Below are positions 33,946-42,469 of a stretch of 64,000 bases of DNA, one piece after another; the first letter of the stretch is position 1; each line of letters begins with the position of its first letter. Below the pieces are notes generated by a model that worked only from the letters and a program-made list of their open reading frames with translations, had not been told where the DNA came from and made no database searches. The DNA comes from Palsa-883 sp963847615 (lineage in GTDB: Bacteria; Pseudomonadota; Alphaproteobacteria; Acetobacterales; Acetobacteraceae). The DNA is taken from contig CAWKAN010000026.1 of NCBI GenBank assembly GCA_963847615.1, forward strand, positions 186,001-250,000. The letters run 5' to 3'. Position numbers and translations under genes: made by a program.

Positions 33946-35651
33946 ATGCCCGCACTAAAAATCGATCCCGCCCGCTTCGAGGTCGTGAAGAACGCCCTCA
34001 CCTGCGCGGCTGAGGAAATGAAGATCGTCCTTGCGAAAACCGCCTATTCGCCGCTGTTGAAAGTGGCCGGCGACTACTCCTGCGGCATCTTCGACATCAC
34101 CGGCAACATGGTCGCGCAAGGTCCCGACCTGCCGATCCATCTCGGCTCGATGCCGGACGCGGTGCGCGCCATCGTGCGCGCCTTTCCCGACGTCGCGCCA
34201 GGCGACGTGTTCATCCACAACGATCCGTATCAGGGCGGCTCGCACCTGCCGGACGTCAACGTCGTGGCTCCGGCGTTCCTCGGCGACACGCTGCTCGGGC
34301 TTCGGCTGCGTGCGCGCGCACTGGCCGGACATCGGCTGCGCCACGCCCGGCAGCTACGGCGCCGTGACCGAAATATTACGGCGAGGGCCTGCGCCTGCCG
34401 CCGGTGCGGCTGTATCGCGGCGGCAAGCCCGACCCCGGCATCGAGGCGATCATCTTCGCCAACGTCCGCACGCCCACGGAACGGCTGGGCGATCTGCGCG
34501 CCCAGGTGGCGGCGAACTGGCGCGCCGGCGCGCCGACTGGCGGCGCTGGCGGAGAAATACGGCGCCGCCGAACTGCTGGAGATCATGCAGGAGGTGCAGG
34601 ACTACTCCGAAACGATGATGCGCGCCGCGCTGGCGCGCGCTGCCCGACGGCGAGGCGTCGAGTTCACCGACGTCTTCGACGGCGACGGCGTCATCGCCCC
34701 CGGCGAGACCGAGGACGCAACGTTCACCGTCCGGCTGCGTATCGGCAAGCGCGGCGACACCATCACGCGCTGATTTCACCGGCTCCGATCCCGCCGGTCG
34801 CCGGGCCGATGAACGCGCCGCTGACCGTCACCGCATCCGGCGTGTTCTGCGCGCTGAAGATGATTGCCGATCCGAAAAGCCTGATCCCGCCCAACTCCGG
34901 ATGCTGGCGCCCGGTGACCGTGACCGCGCCGCCGGGCTGCGTGGTGAACGCGCAGATCGCCCGCCCCGGTGGTCTACGCCAACCACGAGATGTCGCACCG
35001 CGTCGCCGACATGGTGATGGCGGCGATGTCACCAGATCTCGCCGCGCACGGTGATGGCCGGCTCGCAGGGCACCTCGGCGGTGATGACCTTCGGCGGCGT
35101 CGATCCGCGCAGCGAGCAACGCTATGTCAGCTACGAATCGGTGAAGGGCGGCTTCGGTGCGCGCCCGGTGAAGGACGGCATCAACGCCGTCGCCAGCACC
35201 GTGTCGAACATGATGAACACGCCGATCGAGATCCTGGAAATGAGCTTTCCGCTCCGCGTCGAGGAATATTCCCTGGTGCCCGACAGCGGCGGCGCGGGGC
35301 ACATGCCGCGGCGGCCTCGGCGTGCGGCGCGTCTGGCGGGTGCTGGGCCACCAGTCGCACGCCGCGGTGTGCTGCGAACGCAGCGTCACCCCGCCGTTCG
35401 GCCTGGAGGGCGGCGCCCCGGGCGCGCCGGCGCGCATCGAACTGATCCCGCCCAACGGCAACCCGCGCCGGCTCAACAGCAAGGGCGGGTTCCTGGTTCC
35501 GCCCGGCGGGCGCGTGGTGATCGAAGCCCCCGGTTCCGGCGGCTTCGGCAACCCCGCCGCGCGCGACCCCGCGCGGCTTTCCGAAGACCTCGTGGATGGC
35601 TACGTTACCCGCGCGGCGGCGCGCCGCGATTATGGTTTCGATCCCGGCTGA
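33946..35651 (+). CDS. hyuB: Hydantoinase/oxoprolinase subunit B (HyuB), split by multiple frameshifts
   Basis: HyuB content is complete and ordered but scattered over three frames: IDPARFEVVKNALTCAAEEM, DYSCGIFDITGNMVAQGPDL, DVFIHNDPYQGGSHLPDVNV, HWPDIGCATPGSYGAVTEI, RLYRGGKPDPGIEAIIFANV, MNAPLTVTASGVFCALKMIA, VVYANHEMSHRVADMVMAAM, MAGSQGTSAVMTFGGVDPRS and NSKGGFLVPPGGRVVIEAPG. About eleven net single-base removals (near 34300, 34375, 34536, three in 34635-34665, 34768, 34793, 34965, 35031, 35300) restore about 565 residues. No internal stop codon and no deletion is needed. Partner of HyuA in ATP-dependent cyclic amide hydrolysis. Confidence 0.85.
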
Positions 35652-35700
35652 GCAACCCCCCGGTTGGGCAACCCCGGGCTGGGCAACCAAGGACATCGCA

Positions 35701-37077
35701 ATGACCTACGTGGCTCCCAACTCCCTGCAGGCGCGCGACATCGCCTCGCTGGTGCATCCGCAGACCAATCTCGTGCAGCACCTCGAACAAGGCCCGACGG
35801 TGATCGAGCGCGGCCAGGGCATCTACATCTGGGACGATTCCGGCCAGCAATTCCTCGACGCCGCCGCCGGGCTGTGGTGCGCCTCGCTCGGCTACGCCAG
35901 CGAGCGGCTGGCCAAGGTCGCCTATGAGCAGATGCGCAAGCTCGGCTACTACCATCTGTATCGCGGCACCTCGAACGCGCCGGGCATCGAGCTGGCGGAG
36001 AAGCTGCTGTCGATCGCGCCGGTGAAGATGAGCAAGGTGCTGTTCCAGTGCTCGGGCTCGGAGGCGAACGACACCGCGATCAAGCTGGTGTGGTACTACC
36101 ACGCGGCGATCGGCAAGCCGGCCAAGCGCAAGATCATCGGCCGGCACATGGGCTATCACGGCAGCACCTCGGCCGCGATCAGCGCGTCGGGCAAGCCCGA
36201 CATGCACGCCGATTTCGGCCTGCCGTTTCCGGATTTCCGCCACACCGAATACCCGCACTACTACCGCCGCCACAACGACGGCGAGAGCGAGGAGCAGTTC
36301 GCCACCCGGATGGCCGACGCGCTGGAGGCGCTGATCCTGGCCGAAGGCCCCGACACGGTCGGCGGTTTCATTGCCGAGCCGGTGATGGGCGCCGGCGGCG
36401 GCCTGACGCCGCCGCGCAGCTACTGGGCGAAGATGCAGGCGGTGCTGCGCAAATACGACGTGCTGTTCATCGCCGACGAGGTGATCTGCGGCTTCGGGCG
36501 CACCGGCAACATGTGGGGCAGCATCACCTACGACCTGAAGCCCGACATGATCTCGTGCGCCAAGGCGCTGTCGGCCGGGATGCAGCCGATCTCGGCGCTG
36601 CTGGTGAACGAGCGCGTGTTCGCCGCGATGCTGGACGAGAGCAGGAAGCTGGGCAACTTCGCGCACGGCTTCACCTATGCCGGGCATCCGGTCACCACCG
36701 CGGTGGCGCTGGAGACGCTGCGCATCTACGACGAGATGGACATGGTCCCCCATGTGCAGCGCGTCGGCGCCTATATGCAGCAGGTACTGGGCCGCTTCGC
36801 CAGCCACCCGATCGTCGGCGACATCCGCGGCGTCGGGCTGCTGACCGGCATCGAAATGATGGCGGACAAGGCGACGCGCACGCCGTTCGCCCCGGCGGGC
36901 AAGGCCGGCGCGGTTGCCGACCGGCACGCGCGGGCCAACGGGCTGATCACCCGTTTCGTCGGCGATCGCATCGCCTTCTCGCCGCCGCTGATCATCACCG
37001 AGCCGGAGGTCGACGAACTCGCCGCCCGGCTGCAAAAGACGCTCGACGCCACCTGGGCCGAACTCAGGCCAAACTGA
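35701..37077 (+). CDS. Class III aminotransferase
   Basis: 458 residues, intact. Motifs: IYIWDDSGQQFLDAAAGLWC, FQCSGSEANDTAIKLVWYYH, RHMGYHGSTSAAISASGKPD, LFIADEVICGFGRTGNMWGS and the PLP Lys in ISCAKALSAGMQPISALLVN. AAGGA precedes the ATG. It follows hyuB by 49 bp on the same strand and is followed by a CDGSH gene 18 bp later, so it is probably co-transcribed with both. The pattern fits an omega-amino acid or diamine transaminase; together with HyuAB it could act on the amino acid released from a cyclic amide (inference). Confidence 0.92.
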   Translation: MTYVAPNSLQARDIASLVHPQTNLVQHLEQGPTVIERGQGIYIWDDSGQQFLDAAAGLWCASLGYASERLAKVAYEQMRKLGYYHLYRGTSNAPGIELAEKLLSIAPVKMSKVLFQCSGSEANDTAIKLVWYYHAAIGKPAKRKIIGRHMGYHGSTSAAISASGKPDMHADFGLPFPDFRHTEYPHYYRRHNDGESEEQFATRMADALEALILAEGPDTVGGFIAEPVMGAGGGLTPPRSYWAKMQAVLRKYDVLFIADEVICGFGRTGNMWGSITYDLKPDMISCAKALSAGMQPISALLVNERVFAAMLDESRKLGNFAHGFTYAGHPVTTAVALETLRIYDEMDMVPHVQRVGAYMQQVLGRFASHPIVGDIRGVGLLTGIEMMADKATRTPFAPAGKAGAVADRHARANGLITRFVGDRIAFSPPLIITEPEVDELAARLQKTLDATWAELRPN

Positions 37078-37095
37078 TCCGACAGGGAGGAAACC

Positions 37096-37341
37096 ATGTC
37101 CGACACGCAACCGGTCTGCGCCCAGAAAAGCCCCTATCGGGTCGAGGTCGAGGCCGGCAAGTCCTATTGGTGGTGCGCCTGCGGCAAGAGCGCCAGCCAG
37201 CCGTTCTGCGACGGCTCGCACAAGGGCGGCGCGTTCCGGCCGGTGGAGTTCAAGCCCGAGGAGACGGTGACCATCTCGTTCTGCGGCTGCAAGCAAAGCG
37301 GCAAGCAGCCGCGCTGCGACGGAACCCACCGCAGCCTGTGA
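37096..37341 (+). CDS. Dual CDGSH-type iron-sulfur protein
   Basis: 81 residues with two CDGSH motifs. The first is WCACGKSASQPFCDGSHKGG, the second CGCKQSGKQPRCDGTHR, each giving the three Cys and one His that bind a [2Fe-2S] cluster. Bacterial dual-CDGSH proteins of this size are small cytosolic electron or cluster carriers with unknown partners. It lies in the hyu-aminotransferase-enolase operon, suggesting a redox role in that pathway (inference). An AGGGAGGAAACC ribosome binding site precedes it. Confidence 0.93.
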   Translation: MSDTQPVCAQKSPYRVEVEAGKSYWWCACGKSASQPFCDGSHKGGAFRPVEFKPEETVTISFCGCKQSGKQPRCDGTHRSL

Positions 37342-37371
37342 CGGCGGCACGACCGAACGGAGGAAACGCCA

Positions 37372-38478
37372 ATGAAGATCGATGACGTCACGCTGACCAT
37401 CTTCACCTGGGACGGCATCCCGGCGACGCGCTATCATGCCGGAACGATCGCCGATCCCAGATCGAGCCTCGGGTTGTTGCGTATCCATACCGATGCCGGG
37501 CTGGAAGGGCACGCCTTCATCGGCGCCGCCACCAATCCCGGCGCGATGGACGGGCCGCAGCTCATTCGCACCCTGAAGCCGGTGATCATGGGCCAGGACC
37601 CGCTGGAGCGCGAGCGGCTGCTGGCGCAAATGCGGCTGATGACGCGCAATGTCAGCTATCGCACGGTGGGCGCGATCGACGTGGCGCTGTGGGACCTCGC
37701 CGGCAAGATCGCCGGACTGCCGATCCACGCGCTGATGGGCACCTACCGCACCTCGATCATCGGCTACGCGAGCTCCCAGGTGCTGACCGACCCGGCGGCC
37801 TATGTCGACCAGGCGCTGGAGTTCAAGGCGAACGGCTGGAAGGCCTACAAGATCCATCCGCCGCGCGTCGCCGAACGCGACATCAAGGTGTGCGAGGCAG
37901 TGCGCAAGGCGGTCGGCGACGACTATCGGCTGATGCTCGATTCCACCTGGAGCTACGACTACCCCGAGGCGCTGCGGGTCGGCCGCGCGATCGAGGAGAT
38001 GGGCTACTACTGGTACGAAGACCCGCTGATGGACGAAGACATCTACAACTACGTCAAGCTGCGCCAGAAGCTCGACATCCCGATCCTGGCGACCGAGTTC
38101 CCCGCCGGCGGGCTCGATACCTATCCGATCTGGCTGACCGAACGCGCCACCGACTACCTGCGCGGCGACATCCCCAACAAGGGCGGCCTGACCACGATGC
38201 TGAAGACGGCGCATCTGGCCGAGGCGTTCGGACTGAAATACGAGATCCACCACTCCGGCAATTCGCTGAACAACCTGGCGAACCTGCATCTGTGCATGGC
38301 ACTGCGCAACACCACGATGTTCGAGGTGCTGCTGCCGCACGGCGCGCACAAATACGGCATGGTGAAGGAAATCGACATCGACCAGGACGGGCTGATGCAC
38401 GCGCCCACCGGCCCAGGCCTCGGCGCCGAAATCGACTTCGAACTGATCGCACGCAAGACCGAAACCGTGCTGCGCTAG
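37372..38478 (+). CDS. Mandelate racemase/muconate lactonizing enzyme (enolase superfamily)
   Basis: 368 residues. N-terminal capping domain, then the barrel with the metal ligands Asp in LMLDSTWSYDYPEA (near 193), Glu in YYWYEDPLMDED (near 219) and Glu in LATEFPAGG (near 245). The catalytic Lys is probably in NGWKAYKIHPP (near 163) and a His lies in YEIHHSGNSLNNLA near 293. This pattern is that of acid-sugar dehydratases and racemases. Final gene of the run starting at hyuA, about 30 bp after the CDGSH gene; substrate unknown. A large palindromic repeat follows. Confidence 0.9.
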   Translation: MKIDDVTLTIFTWDGIPATRYHAGTIADPRSSLGLLRIHTDAGLEGHAFIGAATNPGAMDGPQLIRTLKPVIMGQDPLERERLLAQMRLMTRNVSYRTVGAIDVALWDLAGKIAGLPIHALMGTYRTSIIGYASSQVLTDPAAYVDQALEFKANGWKAYKIHPPRVAERDIKVCEAVRKAVGDDYRLMLDSTWSYDYPEALRVGRAIEEMGYYWYEDPLMDEDIYNYVKLRQKLDIPILATEFPAGGLDTYPIWLTERATDYLRGDIPNKGGLTTMLKTAHLAEAFGLKYEIHHSGNSLNNLANLHLCMALRNTTMFEVLLPHGAHKYGMVKEIDIDQDGLMHAPTGPGLGAEIDFELIARKTETVLR

Positions 38479-38502
38479 GCCGGCACGGCCGGGCGATCGG
38501 GC

Positions 38503-38805
38503 GCAGCGAAGCAAGGCCGGGGCTCCGCCCCAGACCCCGCCAGGGGGCTTTGCCCCCTGGACCCCCACCAGAGGCGGAGCCTCTGGACTCCATGACTGGG
38601 AGTGTGGGGAGGGGAAGGGGGCGGGTGGGCGAGGCGAAGGGGCGCCGTCCGGCATGCCGGACGGCGCCCCTTCGCCTCGCCCACCCGCCCCCTTCCCCTC
38701 CCCACACTCCCAGTGAAGGGTTCCAAGGGCTCGCCCTTGGCGGGGTTCCAAGGGGCAGCGCCCCTTGGTGGGGTCTGGGGCGAAGCCCCAGCCTTGCTTC
38801 GCTGC
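38503..38805. repeat. Large multi-hairpin palindromic repeat, copy R2
   Basis: 303-bp element with a perfect 14-nt terminal inverted pair (GCAGCGAAGCAAGG at 38503-38516, complement at 38792-38805). The centre, 38596-38713, is a perfect 118-nt palindrome with no loop (59-bp arms meeting at GGCATGCC). Three hairpins lie on each flank, at CCAGAGGCGGAGCCTCTGG and similar. Same orientation as R3, opposite to R1. Confidence 0.95.
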
Positions 38806-38873
38806 CGCCGATTGCCCCGACGGGCCAGGCCGGGGACATCGCGCCGCTGGCCGGATCATGCTAGATGTCTGGG

Positions 38874-39462
38874 ATGGTTGCGGCCTTGAAGATTCCGGTC
38901 CGGATGTCGGTTGACGAGTTCCTCGCCTGGGCACCGTCGGACCATCAGTACCTGGCAGCTCGTGGATGGCGAGCCGCAAGCCATGGCGCCGCCCAATCGG
39001 ACGCACGGCGCGATCCAAGGTGAACTGATCAGCCTGATCCGCAATCACCTGATCGAGCGCGGCAGCCCCTGCAGCGTGATCGGCACGCCCGGTGTCATCC
39101 CGCGGGTGCAATCGGACAGCAACGTCCACATCCCCGACCTGGCGGTGACCTGTTCCGGCTACCAGGCCGAGGAAACCGCGATCAGCGACCCCGTCCTGGT
39201 GGTCGAAATCCTCCCGCCCAGCAACCAGGCGGAGACCTGGCGCAACGTGTGGACCTACACCACCATCCCCAGCGTGCGGGAAATCCTGATTGTCCGCACC
39301 GTCACGATCGGTGCCGAGCTGCTGCGGCGAAACCCGGACGGCACCTGGCCAGAACGCCCGCTGGCGATCGAGCAGGGCGAGTTGGCGCTGGACAGCATCG
39401 GCTTCAGTGCGCCACTGACCGCGCTCTATCGCACCACCCGCCTGGCCCGCGCCGGCGCATAG
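38874..39462 (+). CDS. Uma2 family (DUF820) nuclease-like protein, frameshifted near N-terminus
   Basis: The ATG at 38874 gives KIPVRMSVDEFLAWAPSDHQ, the usual Uma2 N-terminus, then the frame is lost; removing one C near 38951 joins it to WQLVDGEPQAMAPPNRTHGA. The rest carries the restriction-like fold: IPDLAVTC (Asp), DPVLVVEILPPSNQAETWRN (Glu near 105 and conserved VVEI-S pattern) and IPSVREILIV. About 195 residues when repaired. Uma2 proteins are abundant PD-(D/E)XK-like endonucleases of unknown biological role. It directly follows repeat R2. Confidence 0.87.
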
Positions 39463-39476
39463 GCGGCCCGACTGCT

Positions 39477-40580
39477 TCACGCGGTCAGCGAGTCGCCCAG
39501 CTTCTCCAGCATGTAGTCCAGGTCCTCCGCCGGAAACTCCTCGAACTGAGTGAGGATCCGGGCGATGACGCGCGAGCGGTAGCGCTCGTGGTCGCGCTCG
39601 CCGCCGTCGAACCGCACCTCGCGCAGCACGTCCACCGCCGTGCGCACCGCCGCCAGCATCCGCCCCGGCAGGCCGGACTTCTCGTACAGCGACGCCAGCC
39701 CGGCCGGCCCCTTGTCGTGGATCAGGATGCGCGCATTGGCAATCGGCACATCGGCGAGCGTCGCCATCGCCGCCTCGAAGAACGCCATGTCGCCCAGGCT
39801 CAGCGCCCGCCACACCAGGAACGCGGTCAGCCGCCCCTGCCGGTGCATCTGCGCGGTCAGCGCCAGCAGCTCGGCCTCGTTCGACCCGTGGCTGAGATTG
39901 AGCGTCACCCGGTCGCGCGTCTGCAGGATGATGTCGGTGGCCTGCGCCGCCGGCAGGTCGTGGTGCGCCACCAGGTATTCGCGCAACTGGTCGGAGACCA
40001 TGGCCACCAGCCGCTCGGTCACCATCACCGGCAGCGCGTCGCGATGCACCATGCTTGCCTTGACCGCGTCGCTGGCGGCAAAACGATCGAGCGCCCGGTC
40101 CAGGCTGCCCGCGCTGATCCGCGCCTTGGCGTTCTCCATCAGCGCGACGACGGCCGGCTCCGGCGCCGCGGTGATCAGGGCATCGGCGATCGGCTCGGAC
40201 ACGTCCGGCCGGCCGGCGATGGTGATCTGCTTGCGCGGCGAGCCGTAGCTGATCACCGCGATCAGGTCGGTCTCGGTCAGGATCGGCAAGTCTTGCAGGA
40301 TCGGCAGCGCCACATCCTCGACGTCGCTGGCCAGCCGCACCGCGACGTCGTGCGGCAGGCGGGTGGCGCACCGCAGGTGATGCGACAGCGAACAGCGCAC
40401 CGCCACCGCGACGTCCTGGGCCAGGATGCGCAGGATGTCCTGGGCGACCGCCAGCTCGCTGTCCGACAGCTCGGCGGCCTCGAACCCGGAGGCCAGCTTG
40501 TCGGCCACGTCCGCGCGCACCGGGGCCGAGGGCTCGGCCAGCAGGCGGGCGACGTCGGCTTGCGACAGCGGAAGCGACAT
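39477..40580 (-). CDS. DUF2336 domain-containing protein
   Basis: 367 residues, largely helical. DUF2336 pattern: an N-terminal repeat region (RLLAEPSAPVRADVADKLAS) and then LTETDLIAVISYGSPRKQIT, IAGRPDVSEPIADALI and FLVWRALSLGDMAFFEAAMA, resembling HEAT-like repeats. The function is unknown and the family is typical of Alphaproteobacteria. It is convergent with the Uma2 gene, with 14 bp between stops, and is separated from the FAH-family gene by 84 bp on the same strand. Confidence 0.87.
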   Translation of the reverse strand: MSLPLSQADVARLLAEPSAPVRADVADKLASGFEAAELSDSELAVAQDILRILAQDVAVAVRCSLSHHLRCATRLPHDVAVRLASDVEDVALPILQDLPILTETDLIAVISYGSPRKQITIAGRPDVSEPIADALITAAPEPAVVALMENAKARISAGSLDRALDRFAASDAVKASMVHRDALPVMVTERLVAMVSDQLREYLVAHHDLPAAQATDIILQTRDRVTLNLSHGSNEAELLALTAQMHRQGRLTAFLVWRALSLGDMAFFEAAMATLADVPIANARILIHDKGPAGLASLYEKSGLPGRMLAAVRTAVDVLREVRFDGGERDHERYRSRVIARILTQFEEFPAEDLDYMLEKLGDSLTA

Positions 40581-40664
40581 TGATTCCAGGCCCCTGCCTG
40601 GCGCGCCCGCGGGAAGCGCCGCGCCATCAGCCGGGAAGTATCGCCGCCGAGGGTTACGGTCCGG

Positions 40665-41873
40665 TTAACCGCCCAGCACGCCGCGCCGCGCCAGGCTGCG
40701 CATCAGCGCCGCGGTGCCGAAGGTCCAGGGCTCGCACCGGTCGGTCGGCAGCATCCGGTTCACCAGCCGTCCCAGCCGCGGCGCGCCGATCGTCACGATG
40801 TCGCCGGTCTTGTGGGTGAACCCCTTGCCGGGCGCGTCGCGATCCTCCACCGGGGCGAACATGGTGCCGAGGAACAGCACCGCGCCGTCCGGGTAGCGGT
40901 GGTGCGGGTTGACCATCTGCGCCACCAGCTCGGCCGGATCGCGGCTGATCTTGCTGATCGAGGACGCCCCCTCCAGCCGGAACCCCTCCGGCCCCTGCAC
41001 CAGCAGCGTCACCGTGGTCCGGCGGATGTCGTCCAGCGTGAACCCGGCATCGAACAGCCGCAGCATCGGCCCGATCGCGCACGACCCGTTGTTGTCCTTG
41101 GCCTTGCTCAGCAGCAGCGCCGAGCGCCCCTCGACGTCGCGCAGGTTGATGTCGTTGCCGAGCGTCGCGCCGACGATGCGCCCGGCCGAGGACACCGCCA
41201 GCACCACCTCGGGCTCCGGGTTGTTCCAGGTCGAGATCGGATGGATGCCGCCGTCCACCCCGGTGCCGACCGCGGCCATCGGCTGCGCCTTGGTGAAGAT
41301 CTCGGCGTCGGCGCCGATGCCGACCTCCAGGTACTGGCTCCAGGCGCCCTGGTTGATCAGCACCTGCTTCAGCGCCATCGCCTCGGCCGAGCCGGGCTTC
41401 AGCCGCGCCAGGTCGTCGCCGACCAGGCGGTTCACCTCGGCGCGGATCGCCGCCGCGGCGGTCAGGTCGCCGCGCGCGCGCTCCTCGATCACCCGCTCCA
41501 GCATGGAGATCGCGAAGGTCACCCCGGCGGCCTTCAGCGCCTGCAGATCGACCGGCGCCAGCAGCCAGGGTTTTTCGCGGTTGCGATCCTCGGGCGGCGT
41601 GTTGGCCAGCACGGCGTCGAAGGCGCCGAGCGTCTCGCCCCCCGTCTCGCCCCCCGTCTTGTCCAGCACGGCGCGCAGCGCGGCGGCCGGATCGGGCGCC
41701 TCGCACAGGTCGCGCATGGTCGGGAAGGTCCGGGTCACGTCGATCAGCTCGGCCCCGCGCAACGCCACCACCGACGGCCCCTGGACATCCGGCCGCCAGA
41801 CCCGCCCGGCGAGCGTCGCCGTCGCGGCATCCTCGGGCAGCGCCGGGCGCAATGCGTCGCGAAGCTCGGTCAT
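40665..41873 (-). CDS. Fumarylacetoacetate hydrolase (FAH) family protein
   Basis: 402 residues, longer than the minimal FAH domain and similar in layout to the 2-oxo-3-deoxy-sugar-acid dehydratase group. The metal-site motifs are VGIGADAEIFTKAQPMAAVG, WNNPEPEVVLAVSS (Glu-x-Glu) and ATLGNDINLRDVEGR; DNNGSCAIGP follows. An internal in-frame 12-bp duplication (41632-41655) creates the repeat TGGETGGET. Likely acts on a sugar-acid or ring-cleavage intermediate. Divergent from msrB. Confidence 0.85.
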   Translation of the reverse strand: MTELRDALRPALPEDAATATLAGRVWRPDVQGPSVVALRGAELIDVTRTFPTMRDLCEAPDPAAALRAVLDKTGGETGGETLGAFDAVLANTPPEDRNREKPWLLAPVDLQALKAAGVTFAISMLERVIEERARGDLTAAAAIRAEVNRLVGDDLARLKPGSAEAMALKQVLINQGAWSQYLEVGIGADAEIFTKAQPMAAVGTGVDGGIHPISTWNNPEPEVVLAVSSAGRIVGATLGNDINLRDVEGRSALLLSKAKDNNGSCAIGPMLRLFDAGFTLDDIRRTTVTLLVQGPEGFRLEGASSISKISRDPAELVAQMVNPHHRYPDGAVLFLGTMFAPVEDRDAPGKGFTHKTGDIVTIGAPRLGRLVNRMLPTDRCEPWTFGTAALMRSLARRGVLGG

Positions 41874-41941
41874 GGTCGTCTCTCCCTGTCGAACTGCGCT
41901 ATGCTATCGCGCACGGGCAGCGCGAACGAGGGGACAGGCCG

Positions 41942-42376
41942 ATGAAACTGTTTGGCGGCGGCGCGGATGCCGCAGCGGCGGAGAGCTTCCCGGTGCGCCA
42001 CACCGAGGCGGAATGGCGCGCGCAGCTGACCCCGGCGCAGTTCAGCGTGCTGCGCAAGCACGCCACCGAGCGGGCCGGCAGCAGCCCGCTGAACCAGGAG
42101 AAGCGGCCCGGCACCTTCCGCTGCGCCGGCTGCGGCAAGGCGCTGTTCGCCGCCGGGACAAAATTCGACAGCGGCACCGGCTGGCCCAGCTTCTTCGCCC
42201 CGCTGGACGGCGCGGTCGCCACCACCGAGGACCGCAGCTTCTTCATGACCCGCATCGAGGTGCACTGCGCCGACTGCGGCGGGCACCTGGGGCACGTGTT
42301 CGACGACGGCCCGCGCCCGACCGGGCTGCGCTATTGCATGAACGGCGCGGCCATGACCTTCGAGCCGGCGGCGTAG
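41942..42376 (+). CDS. msrB: Peptide-methionine (R)-S-oxide reductase MsrB
   Basis: 144 residues. The zinc-binding pairs are CAGCGKALF and CADCGGHLGHVFDDGP, the substrate region is SGTGWPSFFAPLDGAV, and the catalytic Cys is in RYCMNGAAM near 133. MsrB reduces the R epimer of methionine sulfoxide in proteins. It has a normal length, with no fused MsrA. Follows its own start region; GGGGACAGG is a plausible ribosome binding site. Confidence 0.95.
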   Translation: MKLFGGGADAAAAESFPVRHTEAEWRAQLTPAQFSVLRKHATERAGSSPLNQEKRPGTFRCAGCGKALFAAGTKFDSGTGWPSFFAPLDGAVATTEDRSFFMTRIEVHCADCGGHLGHVFDDGPRPTGLRYCMNGAAMTFEPAA

Positions 42377-42469
42377 CGACGCCCCCCGGCCAGCCCGGCC
42401 TGCCATGCCGGCCCGACACGCGGTATAGAGCAGCCCCGAAGTGGCGGCAGAACGCATGGATCGACACGC

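Noticed and set aside
35605..40371. A 1588-residue open frame on the minus strand
   Set aside because: It runs antisense across the aminotransferase, CDGSH, enolase-superfamily and DUF2336 genes and the R2 repeat. Its composition is Arg/His/Gln/Val-biased, as expected of the reverse frame of high-GC genes, and it has no motif.
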